Below, piece after piece: positions 51,355 to 59,406 of a stretch of DNA of 64,000 nt (position 1 is its first letter; every line of letters begins with the position of its first letter). The stretch comes from Polyangia bacterium. GTDB taxonomy: Bacteria; Myxococcota_A; Polyangia; Nannocystales; Nannocystaceae. Under the pieces are notes generated by a model. That model searched no databases. It worked only from the letters and a program-made list of their open reading frames with translations, and was not told the origin of the DNA. The stretch covers positions 124,001 through 188,000 of the forward strand of contig JAUIKS010000009.1 of NCBI GenBank assembly GCA_030430565.1. Direction: 5' to 3'. The position numbers were made by a program, and so were the translations under genes.

Positions 51355-52359
51355 TCAGCGAACGCGCGGCGCGACCGCGGCGAGCTCGTGTCCGAGTTCG
51401 AGCAGGATCGCGGGACCTGGATGGTTGAGCGTCGCGGGGGTGTACGAGAGCTGGTGGAGCGTGCCGTCCGCGACGAATTGCACGACCGGGCGGCCGGCGG
51501 CGTCGTTGGACAAAAAGAACGTGCGACCCCTGTACATCCGACGGGTGCCCGTGGGTTGAACGCCGCGGGCGCGTTGCTGCAGATCGATGATCTGTGAGCC
51601 TGTGCGGCCGTCCTGGTACATCGCGCGGGCCGTCCAGCCCTGCCGCGCCGGCGACGGCTGGGCCTCCGGGACCTCGAGACCGACGAGATGGATGCCGTTG
51701 GCCGAGCGCGTCGCCCCGTTGTTCGCCAGCGGCACCTGCACGCTGCTGACATCCTTGAGGTCGAGGCCGTCCTCGCCCGCGGGGTCGTTCGCCTCTGCAC
51801 CGTTCGCGGCGACGACTGCGGATCGTGGCGAGTCCGCGGCGTGCTCGGCCGGCGTCGGAGGGCGCTGCACGAGGAAGAACAGCCCGATCGCGGCCGCGCT
51901 CGCGGGCAGCATCACGGCCGCGCCGCGGGCGAAGGAGCGGAGCCGCGGCGCGAGGCGGATGAGCAGCCCGGGCTTGGAGCCCGTGTCAGCGGTCGGCGCT
52001 TCGGACTCGGCGAGCTCGTGGTCGACCGCGTCGAGCTCGAGGAGGATGCGGGCGCGCAGCGACTGGGGCGCGGGCTCACGCCCGAGTGATTGCAGCGCCT
52101 CGCGGACCTCGAGCTGCTCGTGGACCAGGTCGCGCAGCGACGGGTCCTCGTTCATGCGGCGCTCGACGCTCGCGGCCTCCTCGGGCGAGAGTTCGCCGTC
52201 GAGGTAGGGCTGCAGCAGCCCGATGATCTCGCCGCTGCTCTCGGAGTCGGTGTTGGTTTGCATGGCCGATGTCTCGGAGGAACCTTCGCCGGAAGGATCA
52301 GCGGAAGTCTGGGAGGAAGTCCCGGAGGAAGCAGAGTCGTTGGGGTCCGGTGGGATCAC
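51355..52359 (-). CDS. Anti-sigma factor, membrane-spanning
   Basis: 334 aa from GTG 52359, overlapping the sigma gene stop by 4 nt. N-terminal Ser/Thr-rich stretch, then an anti-sigma-like helical domain (LLQPYLDGELSPEEAASVERRM, followed by EDPSLRDLVHEQLEVREAL), which holds the sigma factor. The usual zinc H-x3-C-x2-C motif is absent. One membrane segment at about 165-185 (AVMLPASAAAIGLFFLV), then an extracytoplasmic domain (about 190-334) with a putative sensing role. Transcribed with the ECF sigma gene and ended by a strong terminator. Confidence 0.85.
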   Translation of the reverse strand: MIPPDPNDSASSGTSSQTSADPSGEGSSETSAMQTNTDSESSGEIIGLLQPYLDGELSPEEAASVERRMNEDPSLRDLVHEQLEVREALQSLGREPAPQSLRARILLELDAVDHELAESEAPTADTGSKPGLLIRLAPRLRSFARGAAVMLPASAAAIGLFFLVQRPPTPAEHAADSPRSAVVAANGAEANDPAGEDGLDLKDVSSVQVPLANNGATRSANGIHLVGLEVPEAQPSPARQGWTARAMYQDGRTGSQIIDLQQRARGVQPTGTRRMYRGRTFFLSNDAAGRPVVQFVADGTLHQLSYTPATLNHPGPAILLELGHELAAVAPRVR

Positions 52360-53009
52360 GCGGTACCTCGCTTTCGGTAGGCGTCCATCGAGATCGGCGC
52401 GCGCGCCCGGGAGCCGCGTTTGGTCCGCGCGGCCTCGTTGTTCACGTCGACGAAGCCGGTGTCGATCGCGTGCGCGTACAGCATCTTGTGCAGGCGCTTG
52501 CGACCGCGGTAGATGCGGCTCATGACCGTGCCGATCGGGCAGTCCATGATCGCCGCGATCTCTTTGTAGGTCAGGCCTTCGATGTCGGCGAGCGTGACCG
52601 CGAGCTTGTAGTCATCGGGGAGCTTGCTGAGCGCGTCCTCGATGCGCAGCCGCGTGTCTTTGCGGGAGACGACCTGGTCGGGCGCGGGCGGCCCCTTGGC
52701 GACGTGACCCGCCGCGTCGCCGCCTCCGAGCGCGTTCAGCTCGCCCTCGAGGTTGCGGGCCAGCGCGCGCGCGCGGCCGGCTCGGTGGTAGCGGTTGATG
52801 TAGGTGTTGCGGAGGATGGTGAACAGCCAGGCCTTCGCGCTCGTGCCGGGCTGAAAGCTCGACCAGAAGCGATACGCGCGGACCATGGTGTCCTGGACGA
52901 GATCGTCGGCGTCTGCGCGATCTCGCGTGAGCCGAAGGGCCATCCCGTAGAGGCCGTCGAGGTGTGGCAGCGCCGTGTCCTCGAATCGTTTGCGTGCGGA
53001 CCGATCCAT
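52356..53009 (-). CDS. ECF-type RNA polymerase sigma factor
   Basis: 217 aa. Region 2: LTRDRADADDLVQDTMVRAYRFWSSF followed by AKAWLFTILRNTYIN. Region 4: LSKLPDDYKLAVTLADIEGLTYKEIAAIMDCPIGTVMSRIYRGRKRL. The tail of about 40 residues after region 4 is Arg/Ala-rich. ATG 53009 is preferred to an in-frame start 4 codons upstream. The gene for its membrane anti-sigma partner follows with overlapping codons. Divergent from purB. Confidence 0.95.
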   Translation of the reverse strand: MDRSARKRFEDTALPHLDGLYGMALRLTRDRADADDLVQDTMVRAYRFWSSFQPGTSAKAWLFTILRNTYINRYHRAGRARALARNLEGELNALGGGDAAGHVAKGPPAPDQVVSRKDTRLRIEDALSKLPDDYKLAVTLADIEGLTYKEIAAIMDCPIGTVMSRIYRGRKRLHKMLYAHAIDTGFVDVNNEAARTKRGSRARAPISMDAYRKRGTA

Positions 53010-53179
53010 GTGCGGGCTCAACCGAGCGGGTCTTCGGAGTATTCCCGACTTCCCCGGCGCGCGTGGGCGCGCGCGAGCGCGCGAAATGCGTCAAGAACCG
53101 GCGTCCTCACGCGCGAGTTGTCCGCTTTCCTCACTACCCGCGCGCGGCGCCGCGCGTCCGCCCGTCGCCGCAGACCTGT

Positions 53180-54631
53180 ATGAAACGCGTGATGTCGCCC
53201 GCTCGCCGCCCCGCCTACACCAGCCCGCTGGCCAGTCGCTACGCGACCGCCGGGATGCTCGAGAACTTCGGAGATCGCCGCCGCGCGCTGCTGTGGCGCG
53301 ATCTCTGGATCGCGCTCGCGGAGGGGGAGCGCGCGCTCGGCCTGCCGATCACGAGCGCGCAGATCGACGCGCTCAAGGCCGCGCGCGAGACCCTCGACTT
53401 CGAGCGCGTCGTCGCCCTCGAGGCCGAGCTGCGGCACGACGTGATGGCGCACGTGCACCACTTCGGCGAGGTCTCGAGCCCCGAAGCCGCCAAGATCATC
53501 CATCTCGGCGCGACCAGCTGCTTCGTCACCGACAACGCCGAGCTCGTGATGATCAAGCGCGGCCTCGAGCTGCTGATGGACCGGCTGTACACCGCCATCA
53601 CCCAGCTCGCGGCCTTCGCCAGGGAGCACCGCGCGCTCGCCTGCCAGGCCTACACGCACTTTCAGCCCGCGCAGCTGACGACGGTGGGCAAGCGCGCCTG
53701 CCTGTGGATCCAGGACCTCGCGCTCGACCTCGAGACGCTCGCCGCGCTGCAGCGGCGGATGCCGCTGCGCGGGGTCAAGGGCACCACCGGCACCCAGGCC
53801 TCGTTCCTCGCGCTGTTCGAGGGCGACCACCAGAAGGTCCGCGAGCTCGACGAACATGTTCGAAAGGCCATGGGCTTCGAGCGCGTGGTCGCGGTCAGCG
53901 GCCAGACCTACACGCGCAAGCTCGACGCCTGGGTGCTCTCGGCGCTCGCCGACATCGCCAGCACGGCCGCGAAGTTCGCGGTCGACATGCGCCTGCTGGC
54001 CCACAAGCGCGAGCTCGACGAGCCCTTCGGCAGCCGCCAGATCGGCTCGAGCGCGATGGCCTACAAGCGCAACCCCATGCGCAGCGAGCGGATCTGCGGG
54101 CTCGCGCGCTTCGTCCACTCGCTCGCCACCAGCCCGCACCAGACCCACGCGACCCAGTGGTTCGAGCGCACGCTCGACGACAGCGCGAACCGCCGGCTCG
54201 TGCTCACCGAGGGCTTCTTGGCGACCGACGCGATCCTCAACCTCGTCGTCGACGTCACCGCCGGCATCGTCGTCCACCCCGCGATGATCCGCGCGAACAT
54301 GGCCGACGAGCTGCCGTTCATGGCGACCGAGAACATCATCATGCGGGGCACGCAGGCGGGCGGGAATCGGCAGGAGCTGCACGAGTCGGTGCGTCGCCTG
54401 AGCCTCGAGGCGGTGGCGCGCATGAAGCAGGAGGGCGCGCGCAACGACCTGCTCGAGCGCATGAAGGCCGACGCGCAGCTGGGGCCGCACGTCACGGACG
54501 ACGTCATCGAGCCGGCGCGCTACGTGGGCCGCTCGCCCGAGCAGGTCGACGACTTCCTGACGCAGCTCAAGGCGCAGCTCGCCCCCCACGAGCGGCGCGC
54601 CGGTCGCTTCAGCCCGCGCGTGCGCGTTTGA
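53180..54631 (+). CDS. purB: Adenylosuccinate lyase
   Basis: 483 aa. Catalyses two steps of purine synthesis (SAICAR and adenylosuccinate cleavage). Sequence follows the long eukaryotic-like ADSL type: ARRPAYTSPLASRYAT, EVSSPEAAKIIHLGATSCFVTDN, QAYTHFQPAQLTTVGKRACL, and the signature SSAMAYKRNPMRSE with the catalytic Ser loop. ATG 53180 and the ATG four codons later are both plausible. Longer frames upstream extend into the sigma gene region and were not used. Confidence 0.95.
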   Translation: MKRVMSPARRPAYTSPLASRYATAGMLENFGDRRRALLWRDLWIALAEGERALGLPITSAQIDALKAARETLDFERVVALEAELRHDVMAHVHHFGEVSSPEAAKIIHLGATSCFVTDNAELVMIKRGLELLMDRLYTAITQLAAFAREHRALACQAYTHFQPAQLTTVGKRACLWIQDLALDLETLAALQRRMPLRGVKGTTGTQASFLALFEGDHQKVRELDEHVRKAMGFERVVAVSGQTYTRKLDAWVLSALADIASTAAKFAVDMRLLAHKRELDEPFGSRQIGSSAMAYKRNPMRSERICGLARFVHSLATSPHQTHATQWFERTLDDSANRRLVLTEGFLATDAILNLVVDVTAGIVVHPAMIRANMADELPFMATENIIMRGTQAGGNRQELHESVRRLSLEAVARMKQEGARNDLLERMKADAQLGPHVTDDVIEPARYVGRSPEQVDDFLTQLKAQLAPHERRAGRFSPRVRV

Positions 54632-54640
54632 ACGCCTGAC

Positions 54641-55267
54641 TTAACGCGCAGGTTGTAGCGACGCCGCGCGTCGCCGCTCGAGGCGCGCGGCGAGCCGCGG
54701 GTCGCGGTACATCACGTCGGTGCGCATCACGTACTTGCGCCCGCGCAGCACCGGCGCGCCCTGGTGTCGGTGGCCGTGCGCGAACACCAGCGCGCGGCCG
54801 GTCTTGGGGCGGACCGCCGCGCAGCGCGTGAACTCGGTCGCGCCGCCCTCGAGCTCCTCGTCGTTGAGGTAGACCATCAGCGTCAGCAGGCTGCGCTCGG
54901 CGAGCGTGCGCGCGTAGGAGCCGTCGGTGTGCCAGCGGAAGTACTGCTCGCGCTCGTAGCGGTAAAACCGGAAGCGCTCGTTGAGGCCGAGCAGCTCGGC
55001 GTCGCCGTCATCCAGGGTCGCGGGCAGCCACAGGCGCGCGCGCGTAAACAGCCAGCGCGCGCGCTCGGGGTCGTCGACCATGTAGCGGGTGTTGTTGCGC
55101 ACGCCCTTGGCCATGACGAAGCCGCGCGCGGTCGTGATCGGGGCGTCGCGGTAGCCGGCGCGCTCGGTCTCGCGGATCAGCGCGGCGCACTCCTCGGGCG
55201 TGAGCAGCCCGTCGATCGTGAAGATCGGCAGGGGACCGGGCTCCAAGATGGTTCGCGGATCGTGCAT
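54641..55267 (-). CDS. Prolyl 4-hydroxylase-like 2-oxoglutarate/Fe(II) oxygenase
   Basis: 208 aa with the double-stranded beta helix: RYMVDDPERARWLFTR region, FRFYRYEREQYFRWHTDGSY (HxD iron ligands), LMVYLNDEELEGGATEF, the distal HGHRHQGAPVLRGRKYVMRTDVMY (third His and the Arg binding 2-oxoglutarate). No signal peptide; cytoplasmic. The substrate may be a proline in a protein or a small molecule. Convergent with purB, stop codons 10 nt apart, and divergent from the STAND ATPase gene. Confidence 0.87.
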   Translation of the reverse strand: MHDPRTILEPGPLPIFTIDGLLTPEECAALIRETERAGYRDAPITTARGFVMAKGVRNNTRYMVDDPERARWLFTRARLWLPATLDDGDAELLGLNERFRFYRYEREQYFRWHTDGSYARTLAERSLLTLMVYLNDEELEGGATEFTRCAAVRPKTGRALVFAHGHRHQGAPVLRGRKYVMRTDVMYRDPRLAARLERRRAASLQPAR

Positions 55268-55314
55268 GCCTTCACTCTGGGCGCCGCGCGGACGCGGGGC
55301 GAGGGCGCGGGCAG

Positions 55315-55344
55315 GGCAGGACCGGGCAAGACCGGGCAGGACCG
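55315..55344. repeat. Three 10-bp tandem repeats in the divergent promoter region
   Basis: GGCAGGACCG, GGCAAGACCG, GGCAGGACCG in direct succession between the oxygenase gene and the STAND gene. The unit is one helical turn long; unlike the other repeats it is not a multiple of three. Confidence 0.8.
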
Positions 55345-55362
55345 TGACAGGGCGCGAGCGTT

Positions 55363-58014
55363 ATGATGGTCGGCGCCGCCGCGAGCCCGATGCCGTCGCG
55401 TTTTCACCACGAGCTGCTCCGCAGCGCTCGCCTCGATCTCGAGATGACCCAGGAGGAAGCCGCCAAGGCCCTCGGCGTCGACGTACGCACCTATCGGCGC
55501 TACGAGTCCGGGGCCGTCAACAACCGGCCGTCCGGCTTCGTGGTGCGCAACGCCGCCCGGCGGCGCTTCCTCGCGCAGGTCAGCGCGCACTTCGGCGTTG
55601 ATGAGCGCGAGCTGGTCCTCGAGGAAGACCTTGAAGAAGACCTTGAAAAAGATCTTGAAGAAGCGCTTGAGGAAGATCTTGAAAAAGATGTCGACTCGCC
55701 CGCGAACGCGGTCCCGGACCGGGCCGCGGGCGCCTTCGACGATCCACGCTGGCGACCGCGCTGGGTCCACGTGCTGCAGCGCGCGCGGCACTTCGTCGGG
55801 CGCGAGCCGCTCCTGCAGCAGCTCGGCGAGTGGGCCGACGAGGACCGGCCGCGCGCGCGCGTGATCGCGGTCGTTGGCCCCGGCGGCGCGGGCAAGAGCG
55901 CCGTCGCCGAGCGCTTCGCGAGGACGCTGGGGTCGCGGCCCGGGGGCGTGTTCGTGTGGTGCTTCTTCGAGCAGCCGCGCGTCGAGGCCTTCCTGGCGGC
56001 CGCGCTCGCCTACTTCGAGGGGGACGCCGGGGGTCGCGGAGAGAGCCTGCCCGGAGAGCGGCTCGAGCGGCTCGAGGAGGCGCTCCGGCGCGGGCCGCCG
56101 CACCTGCTCGTGCTCGACGGCCTCGAGGCGGTGCAGTCGGAGGGGCGCGATCCAGGTGGAGCACGCGGCGCGTTCGGAGAGCTCGAGGACCCGCTGCTGC
56201 GCCGGTTTATGCGCGCGTTGGTCCATGGCCTCGGGCGAGCGCGCGCGCTCGTGACCACCCGCTTCCCGCTGGCCGCGCTCGCGCCCTGGGAAGGAGACGG
56301 CCTGCGCAGCCACGCGCTCGCGCCCTTGAGCAACGCCGAGGGCGGGCGCTTGCTGCGTCGTTGGGGCGTCGAGGCCGCGACCGAGCCCGCGCTGGACTCG
56401 CTCGTAGCGAGCGTCGGCGGGCACCCGCTCTCGCTCGCGGTCATCGGCTCCTACACCGCGGCCTACCTCGACGGTGACGCGCGGCGCGCCGCCGAGCTCC
56501 CGCTCGCCGAGCCCGCGCTCGCCGAGGCCGCGCAGGACGAGCCGCTCGCGCGTCGCCTGGTCGCGCTGCTCGGCGCCTACGCGGCCGCCTTACCCGCGCG
56601 CGAGCGCGACCTGCTCGCGCGCGTCTCGGTGTTCCCCCGCGGCGTCGAGAGACATGTTCTCGAGGACATCACGAGCTCGGGGCCGGCGGTCGCCGGCGCG
56701 CTCGCGGGCTGCTCGCGCGTCGGGCTCCTGGCCGCGCTCCGCCGGCTCGAGCGGCTCGGGCTCGTGTTCTCCGGCGCGCGCGCGTCGACCTCGAGATCAG
56801 GCTCGCCACCAAGCTCGCCACCAAGCTCGCCACCAAGCTCGCCATCACGCGCGCGTCAGGTCTACTCGGCCCACCCCTTCGTGCGCCGCTACTTCGGCGG
56901 CCTGCTCGGCGCCGCTGCGGAGGAGCTGCACGGCGAGCTGATCCGCAGGATCGAGCGCTCGCTGCCCGCGGAGCTCCGGACGCTGCGCGGTCGCGCCGAC
57001 ACCAGGCCGCGCGCCCCTCGGCTGCTCGACGCGATCGAGGATCTGCTGCTGCACACCCTCGAGCAGGGCCGACCGCGCGTCGCCTTCGGCCTCTACGTCC
57101 ACGCGCTCGGCGGCTTCGACTGGCTCGGCCTCACGCTCGGCGAGATGGCCCGCGGGGCCCGGATCGCGCGCGCGTTCTCGGCCGAGGGCACGCCGGAGTC
57201 GCTCGACGAGCGCCTGCCGCGGAGCCACCGGCAGCTGCTCACGTACCAGTGGGGGCTGTTCAGCGGCGCGCTCGGGGACCTCGCGCTCGCGCGACGTTGC
57301 TACCGCGATGTCGTCCGCAGCGCCACGGACGAAGGCGATCTCGTCTGGCTGGTCACGGGCCTGCGCGCGCTCGCCTACACCGAGCGGCTGGCCGGTCGCC
57401 TCGAGCGCGCGCTCGACCACGTCCGCGCGTCGATGTCGGTCGCGCGTACGAAGATCGGCGGGCGTCAGGGCGCGATGCACCTCATCCGCGGGCTCGCGCT
57501 CGAGGGCGCGCTGCTGCAGGATCAGGGCGAACCCGAGGAGGCGCGGGCGCGCTTCGATCGGCTCGCGCAGCTCGGCGATCGGCCGGTCGCGCGCCGCGGG
57601 TTGTGGATCGCCGAGCACCTGCTCGCCACCGGCGCGCTCCAGGAGGCCGCCAGCGCGACGCGCGAGAACCACGCGCGCTGCGCTAGCCTGGGCTGGGGCG
57701 GTCACGTCGCCCACTGCGACGCCGTGCTCGCCGAGCTCGCGCTGGCCCGCGCGGCGAGCTTGGAAGACGATCGAAGAGACATGTCGCTCGAGGAGGCGGA
57801 GCTGCGCCTCGCGGCCCTCGAGACGTGGACGCGGCGGACCGGCGAGGTCGAGCAGGTCCTGCGGGCGCGCTGGATCGCCGGGGCGCTGGCGCTCGCGCGC
57901 GGGGACGATGCGCGGGCCGAGGAGGCGATCACGCGCGGGCTCGAGCTGGCGGAGGCCTGCGGCTTTGAGCCCGCGCGCGCGCGGCTGCTGGCGCTGCGCG
58001 CTCGATCGGCGTAG
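55363..58014 (+). CDS. XRE-type HTH STAND (NB-ARC-like) ATPase with TPR-like C-terminus
   Basis: 883 aa. Residues 15-75: XRE HTH (MTQEEAAKALGVDVRTYRRYE). Residues 85-110: acidic heptad-like repeats (EDLEEDLEKDLEEAL). Then the NTPase: VVGPGGAGKSAVAERFA (Walker A), HLLVLDGLEAVQ (Walker B), ALVTTRFPLAAL (sensor Arg), GGHPLSLAVIG (GLPL-like). A Ser/Pro linker of short repeats (about 485-500) precedes helical repeats to the end. First start at 55363; ATG 55390 is possible, with TATGAT at 55362-55367 as a -10 candidate. Regulatory ATPases of this order control transcription or defence; target unknown. Confidence 0.85.
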   Translation: MMVGAAASPMPSRFHHELLRSARLDLEMTQEEAAKALGVDVRTYRRYESGAVNNRPSGFVVRNAARRRFLAQVSAHFGVDERELVLEEDLEEDLEKDLEEALEEDLEKDVDSPANAVPDRAAGAFDDPRWRPRWVHVLQRARHFVGREPLLQQLGEWADEDRPRARVIAVVGPGGAGKSAVAERFARTLGSRPGGVFVWCFFEQPRVEAFLAAALAYFEGDAGGRGESLPGERLERLEEALRRGPPHLLVLDGLEAVQSEGRDPGGARGAFGELEDPLLRRFMRALVHGLGRARALVTTRFPLAALAPWEGDGLRSHALAPLSNAEGGRLLRRWGVEAATEPALDSLVASVGGHPLSLAVIGSYTAAYLDGDARRAAELPLAEPALAEAAQDEPLARRLVALLGAYAAALPARERDLLARVSVFPRGVERHVLEDITSSGPAVAGALAGCSRVGLLAALRRLERLGLVFSGARASTSRSGSPPSSPPSSPPSSPSRARQVYSAHPFVRRYFGGLLGAAAEELHGELIRRIERSLPAELRTLRGRADTRPRAPRLLDAIEDLLLHTLEQGRPRVAFGLYVHALGGFDWLGLTLGEMARGARIARAFSAEGTPESLDERLPRSHRQLLTYQWGLFSGALGDLALARRCYRDVVRSATDEGDLVWLVTGLRALAYTERLAGRLERALDHVRASMSVARTKIGGRQGAMHLIRGLALEGALLQDQGEPEEARARFDRLAQLGDRPVARRGLWIAEHLLATGALQEAASATRENHARCASLGWGGHVAHCDAVLAELALARAASLEDDRRDMSLEEAELRLAALETWTRRTGEVEQVLRARWIAGALALARGDDARAEEAITRGLELAEACGFEPARARLLALRARSA
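55621..55689 (+). repeat. 12-bp tandem repeats in the STAND ATPase gene
   Basis: About 5.75 units of GAAGAAGACCTT-type sequence encoding (E[ED]DL) repeats; in frame. Confidence 0.85.
56802..56837 (+). repeat. Three 12-bp repeats in the STAND ATPase linker
   Basis: CTCGCCACCAAG three times in succession, encoding (SPPS)-type Ser/Pro sequence. Confidence 0.85.
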
Positions 58015-58017
58015 GCG

Positions 58018-59181
58018 CTACAGCGCGCACGCGTCCCGCGTCGACACGTCCAGCCCGACCTCGGGCAGCGCGAAGCCGTCGACGATCAGCTGCGGCGGGC
58101 CGTCCGCGCCGAGATCCGTGATCGCGCCGTAGCGCATCAGGTAGTGGTGACCTGGTTCGAAGGTCATGCTCTCGATCACGTAGACGCAGCCCAGCTCCGC
58201 GTTCGGGGCGCCGCTGATCCACGGGTCTTGGCTGACCTCGCCGCGCGAGCAGCCCTGGAATTGCTGGTCCGCGAAGTTGCTCGCGGACGCGCCGACGACC
58301 GTCAGCGCCTCGCCGGTCGGGACCTGGATCCAGGCGAAGCCGCCGAAGGGTCTGAGGTAGCGCTCGTCGCCCTGGTCGGTGCCCAGCATCGCGCAGCCGT
58401 AGCCTAGGCCGTGGTTCTGGATCCCGGGCATCGCGGCCTGGGCGAAGCCCGGCATGTTGCTGAACGCGATCAGCTCGCCGCCGCCGGTCCAGTCGGCGCC
58501 GGCCGCGAACAGCTTGACCGTCGCGACCGGCCAATTGCCCTGCCACTCGGCGCCGTGCCAGTAGAACTGCAGCGCGTCATAGTCGTACTGCGCGGCGACG
58601 CAGCCGCCGATGTCGGGGAGCTTGCCGCGCTGACACAGCTCCTCACCCTGCTTCTCGGGCCCGACCTGCCCGTAGACGATCTTCCACGGGTCGCAGACGT
58701 CGTAGGCCTGCTGGTAGAGGCTACAGTCGAGGCCGCCCATGTTCTGGCACATCTCGAGGAACGCACGCTCGGCGCCGCAGCGCGTGCGGTCGTTCCACCA
58801 GGTGCTCCAGACGTCGACGTGCAGGTAGGCGTTGTCGTCCGCCGGCGCGCCCGTGCTCGCCCCTGTCGTGAGGGTCATGTCGCTGGTCTGCCCGGTCGCG
58901 GTCGTCGTCGTGGTCGCGCCGCCGGTCTGCGTCGCGCCCGTGCTCCCCGAGGACGCGCCGCCCGTCGTCGTGGCGCCGGCACTGCTCGTGGCGTCGGCGC
59001 TCGCGCCGGTCGTGCCGGCGCTCGCGGCCGAGGCCCCCGTCGGCGCGCTCGCGCCGGAGATGCCCGAGACGCCCGTCTCCGTGGTCTCGCCGTCCCCCGC
59101 GGCGCAGGCCGCCACGCACAGCGAGAGCGAGAGCGAGGCGGGGAGGAGGGCAGTCGCTCGAGCGGACAACAACGCGCGCAT
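58018..59181 (-). CDS. Lipoprotein of unknown function with Thr/Ser/Gly linker
   Basis: 387 aa from ATG 59181. Signal peptide with lipobox near LCVAAC, then a Thr/Ser/Gly/Ala linker of about 95 residues (TTTTTATGQTSDMTLTTGAS), then a domain of about 250 residues rich in Trp, Tyr, Gly and Cys (HVDVWSTWWNDRTRCGAERAF, DCSLYQQAYDVCDPW, EWQGNWPVATVKLFAAG, LGYGCAMLGTDQGDERYL). Eight or more cysteines suggest disulfides. I do not recognise the domain. The same linker style occurs in the tyrosinase and lipase genes nearby, marking an outer-surface protein class of this organism. It sits just downstream of the tyrosinase gene (gap 225 bp, same strand). Confidence 0.6.
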   Translation of the reverse strand: MRALLSARATALLPASLSLSLCVAACAAGDGETTETGVSGISGASAPTGASAASAGTTGASADATSSAGATTTGGASSGSTGATQTGGATTTTTATGQTSDMTLTTGASTGAPADDNAYLHVDVWSTWWNDRTRCGAERAFLEMCQNMGGLDCSLYQQAYDVCDPWKIVYGQVGPEKQGEELCQRGKLPDIGGCVAAQYDYDALQFYWHGAEWQGNWPVATVKLFAAGADWTGGGELIAFSNMPGFAQAAMPGIQNHGLGYGCAMLGTDQGDERYLRPFGGFAWIQVPTGEALTVVGASASNFADQQFQGCSRGEVSQDPWISGAPNAELGCVYVIESMTFEPGHHYLMRYGAITDLGADGPPQLIVDGFALPEVGLDVSTRDACAL

Positions 59182-59406
59182 CGCCAGGGATGATGGCAGC
59201 TCGGGCGGTTTCGCGCGAGGCCCTCGCAGCCTGTGATGAGCGTCCACGCGTCACCTCGCTTGGTCCTTCCGCCGCAGGCGTTGTTGGCGAAGCTCGTCGT
59301 AGGCTCGGAACAACTTCGTCTCCCCGCCTCGTCAGCGACGACGACTCCGGCGCGAGCCGGCACGCGGACTCTCATCACGGGCTGCTGGTCGTGGCCGCGG
59401 GTCGTC

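Noticed and set aside
52975..54639. Second plus-strand frame through purB (554 codons)
   Set aside because: Arg/Ala-rich out-of-frame translation; the adenylosuccinate lyase signature is in the other frame.
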